This document shows positions 1 to 7,312 of a stretch of 38,453 nt of DNA, one piece after another (the stretch's first letter is position 1; each line of letters begins with the position of its first letter). The translations under genes and the position numbers were made by a program. The notes beneath the pieces were generated by a model. It did no database searches. It was not told the origin of the DNA and was given only the letters and a program-made list of their open reading frames with translations. Source of the stretch: Candidatus Caribbeanibacter nitroreducens (lineage in GTDB: Bacteria > Gemmatimonadota > Gemmatimonadetes > Palauibacterales > Palauibacteraceae); the NCBI GenBank assembly GCA_947581645.1, contig CANPVF010000119.1, forward strand, positions 1-38,453. Direction: 5' to 3'.

Positions 1-185
1 AGGAGCGGGCGACGCCGGAGCGGATGGCGGACGCGGTGGACCCTCTCCTCGCGCGGGGGCGGGAGCGCCGGCGCGTCCTGGAGGGCCTGGCCGAGGTGCG
101 CGGCCGCCTGGGTCGCCGGGGAGTGGCGAGCCGGGTGGCCGATCGCTGCGTGGGCCTGCTGGACCGGGGGCGCCGGGCCGCGTGA
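1..185 (+). CDS. lpxB: Lipid-A-disaccharide synthase, C-terminal end (partial)
   Basis: Only the last 60 codons are present; the frame is open to the left edge and stops with TGA at 183-185. The visible tail starts E-R-A-T-P-E-R-M-A and runs through a basic helical stretch to a G-V-A-S-R-V-A segment. This is the pattern of the LpxB C-terminus, where A/T-P-E is followed by a helix and a G-A-S-x-R-V-A-like end. LpxB condenses UDP-diacylglucosamine with lipid X to give the lipid A disaccharide. Its product is the substrate of LpxK, whose gene overlaps it by four bases (GTGA), which supports the call. With so little sequence the identification rests largely on this neighbour. Confidence 0.65.
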   Translation, partial: ERATPERMADAVDPLLARGRERRRVLEGLAEVRGRLGRRGVASRVADRCVGLLDRGRRAA

Positions 186-1219
186 CCCCGGCCCCCACGC
201 GGAGGGATCTCCGGCCGGCGGTGGAGCGCCGGATGCGGGAGGCCTGGAGGGGTGTCCCCTCCTCGTGGCTCCGGGCGGCCGGCGCCGTGTTCGGCCTGGG
301 CGCCGGCCTCCGGACACTGGCCCACGACGCGGGGCTGGCGGGGTCGTACCGGGCGGAGCTCCCGGTGCTCTCGGTCGGGTCGCTGGCCGTGGGCGGGAGC
401 GGGAAGACACCGATCTCGGCCGCGGCGGCGCGGTGGGCGCGGGAGGCGGGCGCCTCGCCGGCGGTGATCACGCCGGGCTTCCCGGACGAGATCGCGGTCC
501 ACGCCTCCCTCAATCCCGACGTGCCGACGCTGGGTGCCCGGGACCGGGCCGCTGCCGTCCGCCGCGCCCGGCGCGGCGGCGCGGACCTGGCCGTCCTGGA
601 CGACGGCTTCCAGCACCGGAGGGTGGCCCGGGACCTGGACTGGGCGGTGGTGGACGAGGAGCGCGCCGAACGAGGGGCCTGGCGCCTCCTTCCTGCCGGC
701 CCCGGGCGGGAACGCTGGGGCGCCCTGGGGCGGGCGGACGCCGTCGTCCTGACACGCCGTCGGAGGGGCGACGGCGCTTCGAAGTCTCGGGCCGGGGCCC
801 TGGCGGAGGGGCTGGAGCGCCAGTTCCCGTCGGCGGCGGTGGCCCGCTGCGAGCTGCGTGCCGGACCGCTGGTCCCGGCCAACGGCGTCGCGGCCGACGC
901 CGGCGAGCCGCGGCCGCTGCTGGCGTTTGCCTCCATCATGAAGGGGGAAGACTTTCTGGAGGCTCTGCGCGGGCGCCGGCCGGAGATCGAGCACGAGTAC
1001 CTGTTCCCCGACCACCGTCCCGTACCGGACGTCCGCCTGCAGGAGATGATCCGCCTGGCGGGAGAGGGAGGCATGGTGGGGACACGGAAGGACGTGGTGA
1101 AGGTGCAGGAACGCGTGGCCGACAGGACGCCGCTCTGGTGCGCCTCGGAGGAGCTGGTGTGGACGCGCGGGGCGTCGGTCCTGCGGCGCCAGGTGGAAGC
1201 ACTGGTGGGGGCGCCGTGA
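182..1219 (+). CDS. lpxK: Tetraacyldisaccharide 4'-kinase LpxK
   Basis: LpxK phosphorylates the 4' position of the lipid A disaccharide using ATP at the inner face of the cytoplasmic membrane. The 345-residue protein has the family P-loop, V-G-G-S-G-K-T-P at about residues 70-77, and the Walker-B-like D-D-G-F-Q-H at 140-145. F-P-D-H at 275-278 supplies the histidine thought to pair with the catalytic aspartate, and a T-R-K-D segment at 301-304 replaces the usual T-E-K-D. The segment between P-loop and Walker B is short: the usual R-G-Y-G motif is absent and only P-D-E (101-103) remains of the G-D-E motif. GTG was chosen as start because it overlaps the lpxB stop and the frame begins there. 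The end overlaps nadB by four bases. Confidence 0.9.
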   Translation: MTPAPTRRDLRPAVERRMREAWRGVPSSWLRAAGAVFGLGAGLRTLAHDAGLAGSYRAELPVLSVGSLAVGGSGKTPISAAAARWAREAGASPAVITPGFPDEIAVHASLNPDVPTLGARDRAAAVRRARRGGADLAVLDDGFQHRRVARDLDWAVVDEERAERGAWRLLPAGPGRERWGALGRADAVVLTRRRRGDGASKSRAGALAEGLERQFPSAAVARCELRAGPLVPANGVAADAGEPRPLLAFASIMKGEDFLEALRGRRPEIEHEYLFPDHRPVPDVRLQEMIRLAGEGGMVGTRKDVVKVQERVADRTPLWCASEELVWTRGASVLRRQVEALVGAP

Positions 1220-2790
1220 AGGACGTGGAGGCCGACGTCCTGGTCGTCGGCTCGGGAATCGCGGGCCTGGCCTTCTCCCTCCGTGCCTCCCGGTACGCCG
1301 ACGTGCTGATGGTCACGAAGAAGGACCGGGCGGACAGCAACACCAACTACGCGCAGGGGGGCATCGCCGCGGTCTTCGACCCCGAGGACTCCTACGAGGA
1401 CCACCGGCGGGACACGGTCCTCGCCGGGGCCGGCCTGTGCCATCCGGACTCCGTGGATCGCCTCGTCCGGGAGGGACCGGAGCGGGTCCGGGAGCTCATC
1501 GCCTGGGGCGTCGAGTTCAGCCGTCGCGACGGCGAGCTGGACCTCGCCCGGGAGGGCGGACACAGCCATCGCCGGATCCTCCACTCCGCCGACCTCACCG
1601 GCCGCGAGATCGAGGAGTCGCTGCTGCGGGCGGTATCCGAGGAAGAGCGGATCCGGACGGCCGAGGATCACTTCGTGTGGTCGCTCACCGCCTCCCACGG
1701 TCCCGCCGGAGGGCGGAGGCGGTGCACGGGCGCCGTGGTTCTGGACGTCCAGGAGGGCGAGTTCCTGCGGGTGCGCTCCCGGGCGGTGATGCTCGCCGCC
1801 GGCGGGTGCGGCAGGGTGTACCGTCACACGACGAACCCGGCCATCGCCACCGGCGACGGTGTGGCCCTGGCCTGGCAGGTGGGCGCCGCCGTGGCCAACC
1901 TGGAGTTCATGCAGTTCCACCCCACGGCCCTGTATCCCGCCGGCTCCCACGCCTTCCTGATCTCCGAGGCCGTCCGGGGGGAAGGGGCGGTGCTCCGGCG
2001 GCGCGACGGCGAGCGCTTCATGGAGCGCTACCATCCCTCCGGCTCGCTGGCGCCGCGGGACGTGGTCGCCCGGGCGATCCACGCCGAGATGAGGGAGGCC
2101 GGAGACGACCACGTGCTGCTGGATCTGGACCCACTCCCGGACGGATGCCTGGAGGAGCGGTTCCCGAACATCCGGCGCCGGTGCGCGGAGGAGGGGCTGG
2201 ACCTGCCGGCGCAGCCCATCCCCGTGGTCCCGGCGGCCCACTACCAGTGCGGCGGTGCCTACACGGACGCCGGAGGCCGCACCACGCTGCGGGGGCTGTA
2301 CGCCGCGGGCGAGACCGCCTGCACAGGCGTGCACGGCGCGAACCGCCTGGCGTCGAACTCGCTGCTGGAGGCCGTGGTCTACGCCGCCCGGGCGAGCCGG
2401 AGCGTCCGCCGGGAGCTGGCGGACCTGCCGCCGCCGCGGAGCGGGGGGCCGGAGGAGGAGCCGGCCATGGAGCGACCGGGAACGGATCCCGACGAGGTGG
2501 GCGACCGGGTCCGGGAGCTCATGTGGGAGGACGTGGGCATCGTCCGCTCCGACGAGGGGCTGACGCGGGCGCGCCGGGGGCTGGCCGAGCTGAGCGAGGA
2601 GCCGCTGGCCCGGGACGGGTCCCCCACCGGCGCCATGGAGGCCCGGGAGACGGCCTTCACGCTCCGGCTCGCGCGTCTCATGGTCCGCGCGGCGGGCCGC
2701 CGGGAGGAGAGCAGGGGGCTCCACTACACGCAGAGCCACCCGTACCGGGACAGCGAGAACTACCTGCACGACACGGTCCTGGCACCGTGA
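1216..2790 (+). CDS. nadB: L-aspartate oxidase NadB
   Basis: NadB oxidises L-aspartate to iminoaspartate with FAD, the first step of de novo NAD synthesis. The protein is 524 residues, close to the family length. It has the FAD-binding G-S-G-I-A-G-L at about residues 12-18, T-N-Y-A-Q-G-G-I-A soon after, and the E-G-G-H-S-x-x-R-I region near 113. M-Q-F-H-P-T-A-L-Y lies near 231, and H-G-A-N-R-L-A-S-N-S-L-L-E near 372. These distinguish it from the closely related succinate dehydrogenase flavoprotein, together with the absence of sdh partners next door. The GTG start is inside the lpxK stop (GTGA), and the end overlaps rlmH the same way. nadA and nadC are not in the window. Confidence 0.93.
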   Translation: MKDVEADVLVVGSGIAGLAFSLRASRYADVLMVTKKDRADSNTNYAQGGIAAVFDPEDSYEDHRRDTVLAGAGLCHPDSVDRLVREGPERVRELIAWGVEFSRRDGELDLAREGGHSHRRILHSADLTGREIEESLLRAVSEEERIRTAEDHFVWSLTASHGPAGGRRRCTGAVVLDVQEGEFLRVRSRAVMLAAGGCGRVYRHTTNPAIATGDGVALAWQVGAAVANLEFMQFHPTALYPAGSHAFLISEAVRGEGAVLRRRDGERFMERYHPSGSLAPRDVVARAIHAEMREAGDDHVLLDLDPLPDGCLEERFPNIRRRCAEEGLDLPAQPIPVVPAAHYQCGGAYTDAGGRTTLRGLYAAGETACTGVHGANRLASNSLLEAVVYAARASRSVRRELADLPPPRSGGPEEEPAMERPGTDPDEVGDRVRELMWEDVGIVRSDEGLTRARRGLAELSEEPLARDGSPTGAMEARETAFTLRLARLMVRAAGRREESRGLHYTQSHPYRDSENYLHDTVLAP

Positions 2791-3254
2791 AGGTCATGGT
2801 GGTGGCCGTCGGTTCGGCCGGAAGCGGTCCGGTGGCGGAGGCCGTCCGCGACTACGAGGAGCGTGCCTCCCGCTACTTCGACCTCGAGACGGTCGAGGTC
2901 CCGGCGGGGGGCGGCGGGGAGCCCGCCGAGGTCAGGAGACAGGAGGGCGATCGACTGTTCGATCGCGTCCCGGAGGAGCTTCACTGGTTCGCTCTCACCC
3001 GGAAGGGGCGCGGGATGCGCTCACGCCGCCTCGCCCGCTACCTGGAGGAGCTGGCCACCTACGGACGGGCCGGGGCCGCGTTCCTCGTGGGCGGGGCCCA
3101 CGGGCTGGACGAGCGAGTGCTCGAGCGGGCCCGGTACCGGCTCTCGCTCTCGCCCATGACGCTGCCCCACGCGCTGGCTCGACTGGTCCTCACGGAGCAG
3201 GTCTACCGCGCCGGCACGATCGCCCGGGGCGAGCCCTATCACAAGGAGCGGTGA
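2787..3254 (+). CDS. rlmH: 23S rRNA pseudouridine-1915 N3-methyltransferase RlmH
   Basis: RlmH is a small SPOUT-class methyltransferase that methylates pseudouridine 1915 in helix 69 of 23S rRNA on assembled 70S ribosomes. The 155-residue length equals that of the E. coli enzyme. The C-terminal half carries the trefoil-knot SAM site F-L-V-G-G-A-H-G (about residues 100-107). It then has the S-x-M-T-L-P-H-A-L-A-R stretch and E-Q-V-Y-R-A, and ends R-G-E-P-Y-H-K, the family signature. The start is taken as the GTG overlapping the nadB stop. An in-frame ATG three codons later is possible and would remove only three residues. Confidence 0.93.
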   Translation: MKVMVVAVGSAGSGPVAEAVRDYEERASRYFDLETVEVPAGGGGEPAEVRRQEGDRLFDRVPEELHWFALTRKGRGMRSRRLARYLEELATYGRAGAAFLVGGAHGLDERVLERARYRLSLSPMTLPHALARLVLTEQVYRAGTIARGEPYHKER

Positions 3255-3276
3255 TGCTCCGCTCCGGACCCCGGAG

Positions 3277-4083
3277 GTGTCACGTCCGTTGACGACGCAC
3301 GACGAGAGCCCGGCGGAGGGCGCCGGGGGCCCGGATCCGGCCCCGGACGCGGACGACGCCTGGTTCCGCAGGTGGTTCGGGCCCGAGTATCTGGCCCTGT
3401 ATCCCCACCGGGACCGGGAGGAGGCCGAGCTCGGGATCCGGCTCTTCCTGCGGGAGGCGGACGCCGCCCCCGGGGATCGGATCCTGGACCTGGGATGCGG
3501 ACAGGGACGGCACCTGGCGGCGTTCCGGGAGCGCGGCCTGGAGGGTGTGGGGCTGGACCTCTCGCGCCCTCTGCTCCGCCGGGCACGGGCGGCCACGGAC
3601 GGCCGAACGCCCCTGGTCCAGGCGGACATGCGCCGCGTGCCGCTGGCCGACGGCATCTTCGACGCGGTGACCAGCTTCTTCACGTCCTTCGGGTACTTCG
3701 CGTCGCGCAGCGAGGATCGGAGGGTGCTGAGGGAGGTCCGCCGGGTCCTGCGCCCCGGAGGCGCGTACCTGCTCGACTTCCTGAACGCGGAACAGGTCCG
3801 GGCGGAGCTGGTGCCCGAGGAGCAGGCCACGGTGGACGGGAAGACGGTGATACAGAGCAGGGAGATCCGCGAGGGGCACGTGGTGAAGCGAATCGAGATT
3901 CGGCCCGGGGGCGATGAGGCGCCGAAGGTCTATCACGAGCGGGTGCGTCTCTACGAGCCCGGCGAGCTCGTGGAGATGCTCGGTGAGGCCTCGCTTCCCG
4001 TGGAGGCCCGCTTCGGCGACTACGACGGCTCGGACTTCGAGCCGACGTCTCCCCGGTTCATCGCCGTCGGGCGGGCCGCGTGA
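3277..4083 (+). CDS. Class I SAM-dependent methyltransferase, coupled to bshC
   Basis: The protein is about 268 residues with a Rossmann-type methyltransferase core. Motif I, I-L-D-L-G-C-G-Q-G-R-H-L, lies at about residues 69-80, an acidic residue ends strand 2 (G-L-D-L-S), and Q-A-D-M-R marks motif II. Y-L-L-D-F after R-P-G-G is the post-motif strand. The C-terminal part (about 175-265) is beta-rich, as in small-molecule methyltransferases. The substrate cannot be read from sequence. Its stop overlaps the bshC start by four bases, so a bacillithiol-related substrate is a reasonable guess. The start is unsure: GGAGG at 3273-3277 runs into the GTG at 3277, so the in-frame TTG at 3289 may be the true start. 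Confidence 0.85.
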   Translation: MSRPLTTHDESPAEGAGGPDPAPDADDAWFRRWFGPEYLALYPHRDREEAELGIRLFLREADAAPGDRILDLGCGQGRHLAAFRERGLEGVGLDLSRPLLRRARAATDGRTPLVQADMRRVPLADGIFDAVTSFFTSFGYFASRSEDRRVLREVRRVLRPGGAYLLDFLNAEQVRAELVPEEQATVDGKTVIQSREIREGHVVKRIEIRPGGDEAPKVYHERVRLYEPGELVEMLGEASLPVEARFGDYDGSDFEPTSPRFIAVGRAA

Positions 4084-5693
4084 GCCCGGCCCCCTCCATC
4101 CGTCCCCGGGCCCCGGGAGCCGAGGGGTCGCTGGCCCGGGACCTGTCGCGGGCGGCGCCGAGGGCCACCGACCTCTTCCCCGAGGGCGTGCTCTCGCCCG
4201 GACGGCCCGGCGGGCCACGGGGGCGAGCGGCCCGGATCGACGCCGACGCCTTCGGCACCACCACGCCGGCGGCCCGGGAGCGCCTGGAGCGGATCCTCGA
4301 CGGAGACGGGGTCCTGGTGAGCACGGGACAGCAGCCGGTGCTCTTTACGGGACCGCTTTACGTGCTGTACAAGGCCCTCGGGGCCATTCAGCTGGCCGAC
4401 GAGGTGGAGGAGGCCACCGGGCGGCCGGCCCTGGCGTCCTTCTGGATCGCGTCGGACGACCACGACTGGGGGGAGGTCGGTGGGGCGCGGGTCCTGGACC
4501 GGGAGAACCGTCTCCGGTCGATCCGGATCGAGCCCCCCGCCGATCGCGCGGATCGGGCGGCGGGCCCCACGCGGCTGCCCGAGGCCGTCAACGATCGCCT
4601 CGACCAACTGTCCGATCTCCTTCCCGATTCGGAGTTTGTCGGTGAGTACCTGGAGCTGTTTCGAGACGCGTATCGCCCGGGTCGTCCGGTGGCCGAGGCC
4701 TTCGGACGAGCCCTGTCCGGGGTGCTCGGCCGGCGCCCCATGGCGTGGCTGGACACGGGCCGGGAGGAGGTGAAGCGCGCCTCGAGGCCGCTCCTCCGCC
4801 GCGCGCTCGAGGAGGCGGTCGAGGGGGAGGCGGCGATGCGGCGGGGCACGGAGAGGGTGCGGGAGGCCGGCTACGACGTGCAGATCCCGCTCATGGAGGG
4901 CGGGACCCAGGTCTTCTTCGACACCGGCGAGGCCCGCGTGCGCCTGTACCGAAGCGGATCGGGCGACTTCCTCCTCGGTCGCGACGGTGCGTCGAGGGCC
5001 GCGGAGGAGGTGCTGGGCGAGCTGGAGCGGGAGCCGACCCGGTTCAGCCCCAACGTCTCCCTGCGCCCGGTCCTGGAGTCCTGGCTCCTTCCGGTGGAGT
5101 ACTCCGTGGTCGGCCCCGGTGAGACGGCCTACTGGGCCCAGCTGCCGCCGCTGTTCGAGCACCGGGACGTCGAGATGCCCGCCCTCCGCACGCGCCCCTC
5201 CTGGGTGGTCGTGGAGGACAAGATCGGGAAGGTGCTCCGGAAGCTGGAGGCCGACGTGGAGGACTTCCGCGACGGCGGTGAGCAGCTCATCCACGAGGTC
5301 GTGTCCCGCTCCCGCCCCGAGGCAGTGGAGGCGGCGCTGGGAGAGCTCCGGGCCGCGATCCACGCCTCGACGGAGGAGGTCGAGGAGGCCCTGGAGCGGG
5401 AGCTTCCCGGGATTCGCTCCTCGGTGGGCAAGGCCCGGAGCGACCTGTTCGGGGCCGCGGACGAGCTGGAGGAGGCGGTCGACGGCCGGGTGGAGGAGCG
5501 CCAGGAGGTGCTGGTGCGGCAGATCCGGAAGGCCGCCGCCCACCTGTATCCGGACGGAAGCCCCCAGGAGCGGGTGCTGAACCCCCTGTACTACCTGGCC
5601 CGCTACGGCGCGGACTTCCTGGCGGCCGTGGAGGAAGCCGGCCGACAGCGTCCCCTCCGTCCCGGCCCCGATCCCGGCGGGTCGACTCCTTGA
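4080..5693 (+). CDS. bshC: Bacillithiol synthase (cysteine-adding enzyme) BshC
   Basis: BshC adds cysteine to glucosaminyl-malate, the last step of bacillithiol synthesis. The 537-residue length fits the family (about 540). Diagnostic segments are S-T-G-Q-Q-P-V-L-F-T-G-P-L-Y (about residues 81-94) and F-W-I-A-S-D-D-H-D-W (about 121-130), the counterpart of the usual F-W-x-A-x-E-D-H-D. R-P-V-L-E-S-W-L-L-P lies near 330, G-P-G-E-T-A-Y near 345, and the C-terminus has a coiled-coil region (about 365-490). Q-E-R near the end matches the family's closing motif. BshA and BshB are not in this window. The GTG start overlaps the methyltransferase stop, and the stop overlaps the murJ start. Confidence 0.9.
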   Translation: MSPAPSIRPRAPGAEGSLARDLSRAAPRATDLFPEGVLSPGRPGGPRGRAARIDADAFGTTTPAARERLERILDGDGVLVSTGQQPVLFTGPLYVLYKALGAIQLADEVEEATGRPALASFWIASDDHDWGEVGGARVLDRENRLRSIRIEPPADRADRAAGPTRLPEAVNDRLDQLSDLLPDSEFVGEYLELFRDAYRPGRPVAEAFGRALSGVLGRRPMAWLDTGREEVKRASRPLLRRALEEAVEGEAAMRRGTERVREAGYDVQIPLMEGGTQVFFDTGEARVRLYRSGSGDFLLGRDGASRAAEEVLGELEREPTRFSPNVSLRPVLESWLLPVEYSVVGPGETAYWAQLPPLFEHRDVEMPALRTRPSWVVVEDKIGKVLRKLEADVEDFRDGGEQLIHEVVSRSRPEAVEAALGELRAAIHASTEEVEEALERELPGIRSSVGKARSDLFGAADELEEAVDGRVEERQEVLVRQIRKAAAHLYPDGSPQERVLNPLYYLARYGADFLAAVEEAGRQRPLRPGPDPGGSTP

Positions 5694-7312
5694 AGCTCCG
5701 CTCCTCCAGCAGGGACGCCTTCTCGGTCGGGTCCGGGATCTTCGTCAGCCGGATCACCGGCCTGATCCGCGATCAGGTCATCGCCGCGTTCTTCGGCACG
5801 TCCCTGGTCGTGGACGCGTTCTACGCCGCGCTGCGGATCCCCAACATCATCCGGAACCTGCTGGGCGAGGGGACGCTCTCGGCGGCCTTCGTCCCCGTGT
5901 ACTCGAGCCTCCTCTCCCGCGAGGGCAGGGAGGAGGACGCCACCCGCCTCGCCCGGTCCATGCTCGGCGCCATGCTGGCGGCCGCGGCCCTGCTGAGCGC
6001 GCTGGGCATCGCCCTGGCCCCGTACCTCACGCGCCTGGTGGCCCCGGGCCTGGGCGCGGAGACCATGGAACTGGCCTCGTCCATGGTCCCCATCCTGTTT
6101 CCCATGGCCGGGGCCATGATGATCGGGGCCTGGGCCCTGGGCGTGCTCAACAGCCACGACGAGTTCTTCCTCCCCTTCGTGGCTCCGGTGGCGTGGAACG
6201 TGGCGCAGATCGGGGGCCTCCTCCTGGGGGCCTGGCAGGGCTGGGAGCCGCTGATCCACGTCCTCGCATGGTCGGCGCTGGCGGGGGGCGTGCTACAGGT
6301 CGCCGTCCAGCTCCCGGCCGTCCGCCGCCGGGTGGGGAGCCTGGCCCCCCGGCTCGAGTGGAGCTGGGAGCCCCTCCGGCGGGTGGTCCGGAACATGGGG
6401 CCGGTGGCCGGGAGCCAGGGCATCTTCCAGTTCTCGAGCTACGCCGACGTCTTCCTGGCCAGCTTCCTCGTGCAGGGCGCCGTGGGGGCGCCGGCCTGGC
6501 TCTCCGGGGCGGGATCCCTGGCCGCCCTCTACTTCGCGCAGCGGGTCGCCTACGTGCCCCTGAGCCTGTTCGGGGTCTCCGTGGCGGCGTCCTCGCTGCC
6601 GGAGATGTCGCGCAAGGCGGAGAGGCGGGACGCCGTGCGCCGCCGGGTCGTGAACGGATTCTTCCAGATCCTCTTCTTCGTCTTTCCGGCGGCGGTGGCC
6701 ATGATCCTCTTCGGAGACCTGGCCGTGCGGGTGCTCTTCCAGCGCGGCGACTTCGGTGCCGCAAGCACGGCGGTGGTGAGCGCGGTGCTGGTGGCCTACG
6801 CCGTCGGCATCGTGGCCAACAGCTCCGTGAAGCTCTTCGCCAGCGGCTTCCACGCCATGCAGGACACGAAGACCCCGATGAAGTACGCCGCCGTGGGCGT
6901 GGGTACGGGTGTCGCGGCCAGCGCCCTCCTCATGCGGCCGCTGGGGGTTCCGGGCCTGGCCCTGGGCGGGGCCCTCGGCGCCTGGCTCAACCTGGGGCTC
7001 CTGTGGAGCGGGCTCCGGGGCCGTCTGGGCGCCCTGTTCGATCGGGAGGCGCTCCTGGCGGTGGGACGGATCGCCCTGGCCGGGGTCGTGGCCGCGGCCG
7101 CGGGGCTGGGGGCGCGGGAGCTCCTGGCCGGGTGGATCGGCACCGCCGGCACCGTGAACGCGCTGCTGGTCCTGGCCGGAACGCTGGGGGTTGCGGGTGT
7201 ACCATACCTCCTGATCGTGAGCACGCCGCCGGTCGTGGTGCCGCCCCCCGACCGGGCTCCCGAGGAATCCCCACCGACGGACGAGACGGAACCGGACGAT
7301 GCCGCCACGTGA
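5690..7312 (+). CDS. murJ: Lipid II flippase MurJ
   Basis: MurJ is the MOP-superfamily flippase that moves lipid II across the cytoplasmic membrane for peptidoglycan synthesis. The 540-residue protein is hydrophobic throughout, consistent with the family's 14 transmembrane helices. The N-terminal signature is clear: S-R-I-T-G-L-I-R-D-Q, then D-A-F-Y-A-A-L-R-I-P-N and G-E-G-T-L-S-A-A-F-V-P-V-Y-S (about residues 19-69). A Pro/Glu/Asp-rich cytoplasmic tail of about 30 residues ends the protein. The start is a TTG overlapping the bshC stop (TTGA), an uncommon start codon supported by the signature beginning about 20 residues later. The last 14 bases overlap uvrC. Confidence 0.93.
   Translation: MKLRSSSRDAFSVGSGIFVSRITGLIRDQVIAAFFGTSLVVDAFYAALRIPNIIRNLLGEGTLSAAFVPVYSSLLSREGREEDATRLARSMLGAMLAAAALLSALGIALAPYLTRLVAPGLGAETMELASSMVPILFPMAGAMMIGAWALGVLNSHDEFFLPFVAPVAWNVAQIGGLLLGAWQGWEPLIHVLAWSALAGGVLQVAVQLPAVRRRVGSLAPRLEWSWEPLRRVVRNMGPVAGSQGIFQFSSYADVFLASFLVQGAVGAPAWLSGAGSLAALYFAQRVAYVPLSLFGVSVAASSLPEMSRKAERRDAVRRRVVNGFFQILFFVFPAAVAMILFGDLAVRVLFQRGDFGAASTAVVSAVLVAYAVGIVANSSVKLFASGFHAMQDTKTPMKYAAVGVGTGVAASALLMRPLGVPGLALGGALGAWLNLGLLWSGLRGRLGALFDREALLAVGRIALAGVVAAAAGLGARELLAGWIGTAGTVNALLVLAGTLGVAGVPYLLIVSTPPVVVPPPDRAPEESPPTDETEPDDAAT

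Noticed and set aside
3289-3294. TTGACG at 3289 as a promoter for the methyltransferase
   Set aside because: No -10-like sequence follows at a suitable distance; it lies at the start of the coding region and the upstream gap is only 22 bases.
4020-5543. A 507-codon minus-strand frame opposite bshC
   Set aside because: Antisense to a well-supported gene; low-complexity composition.
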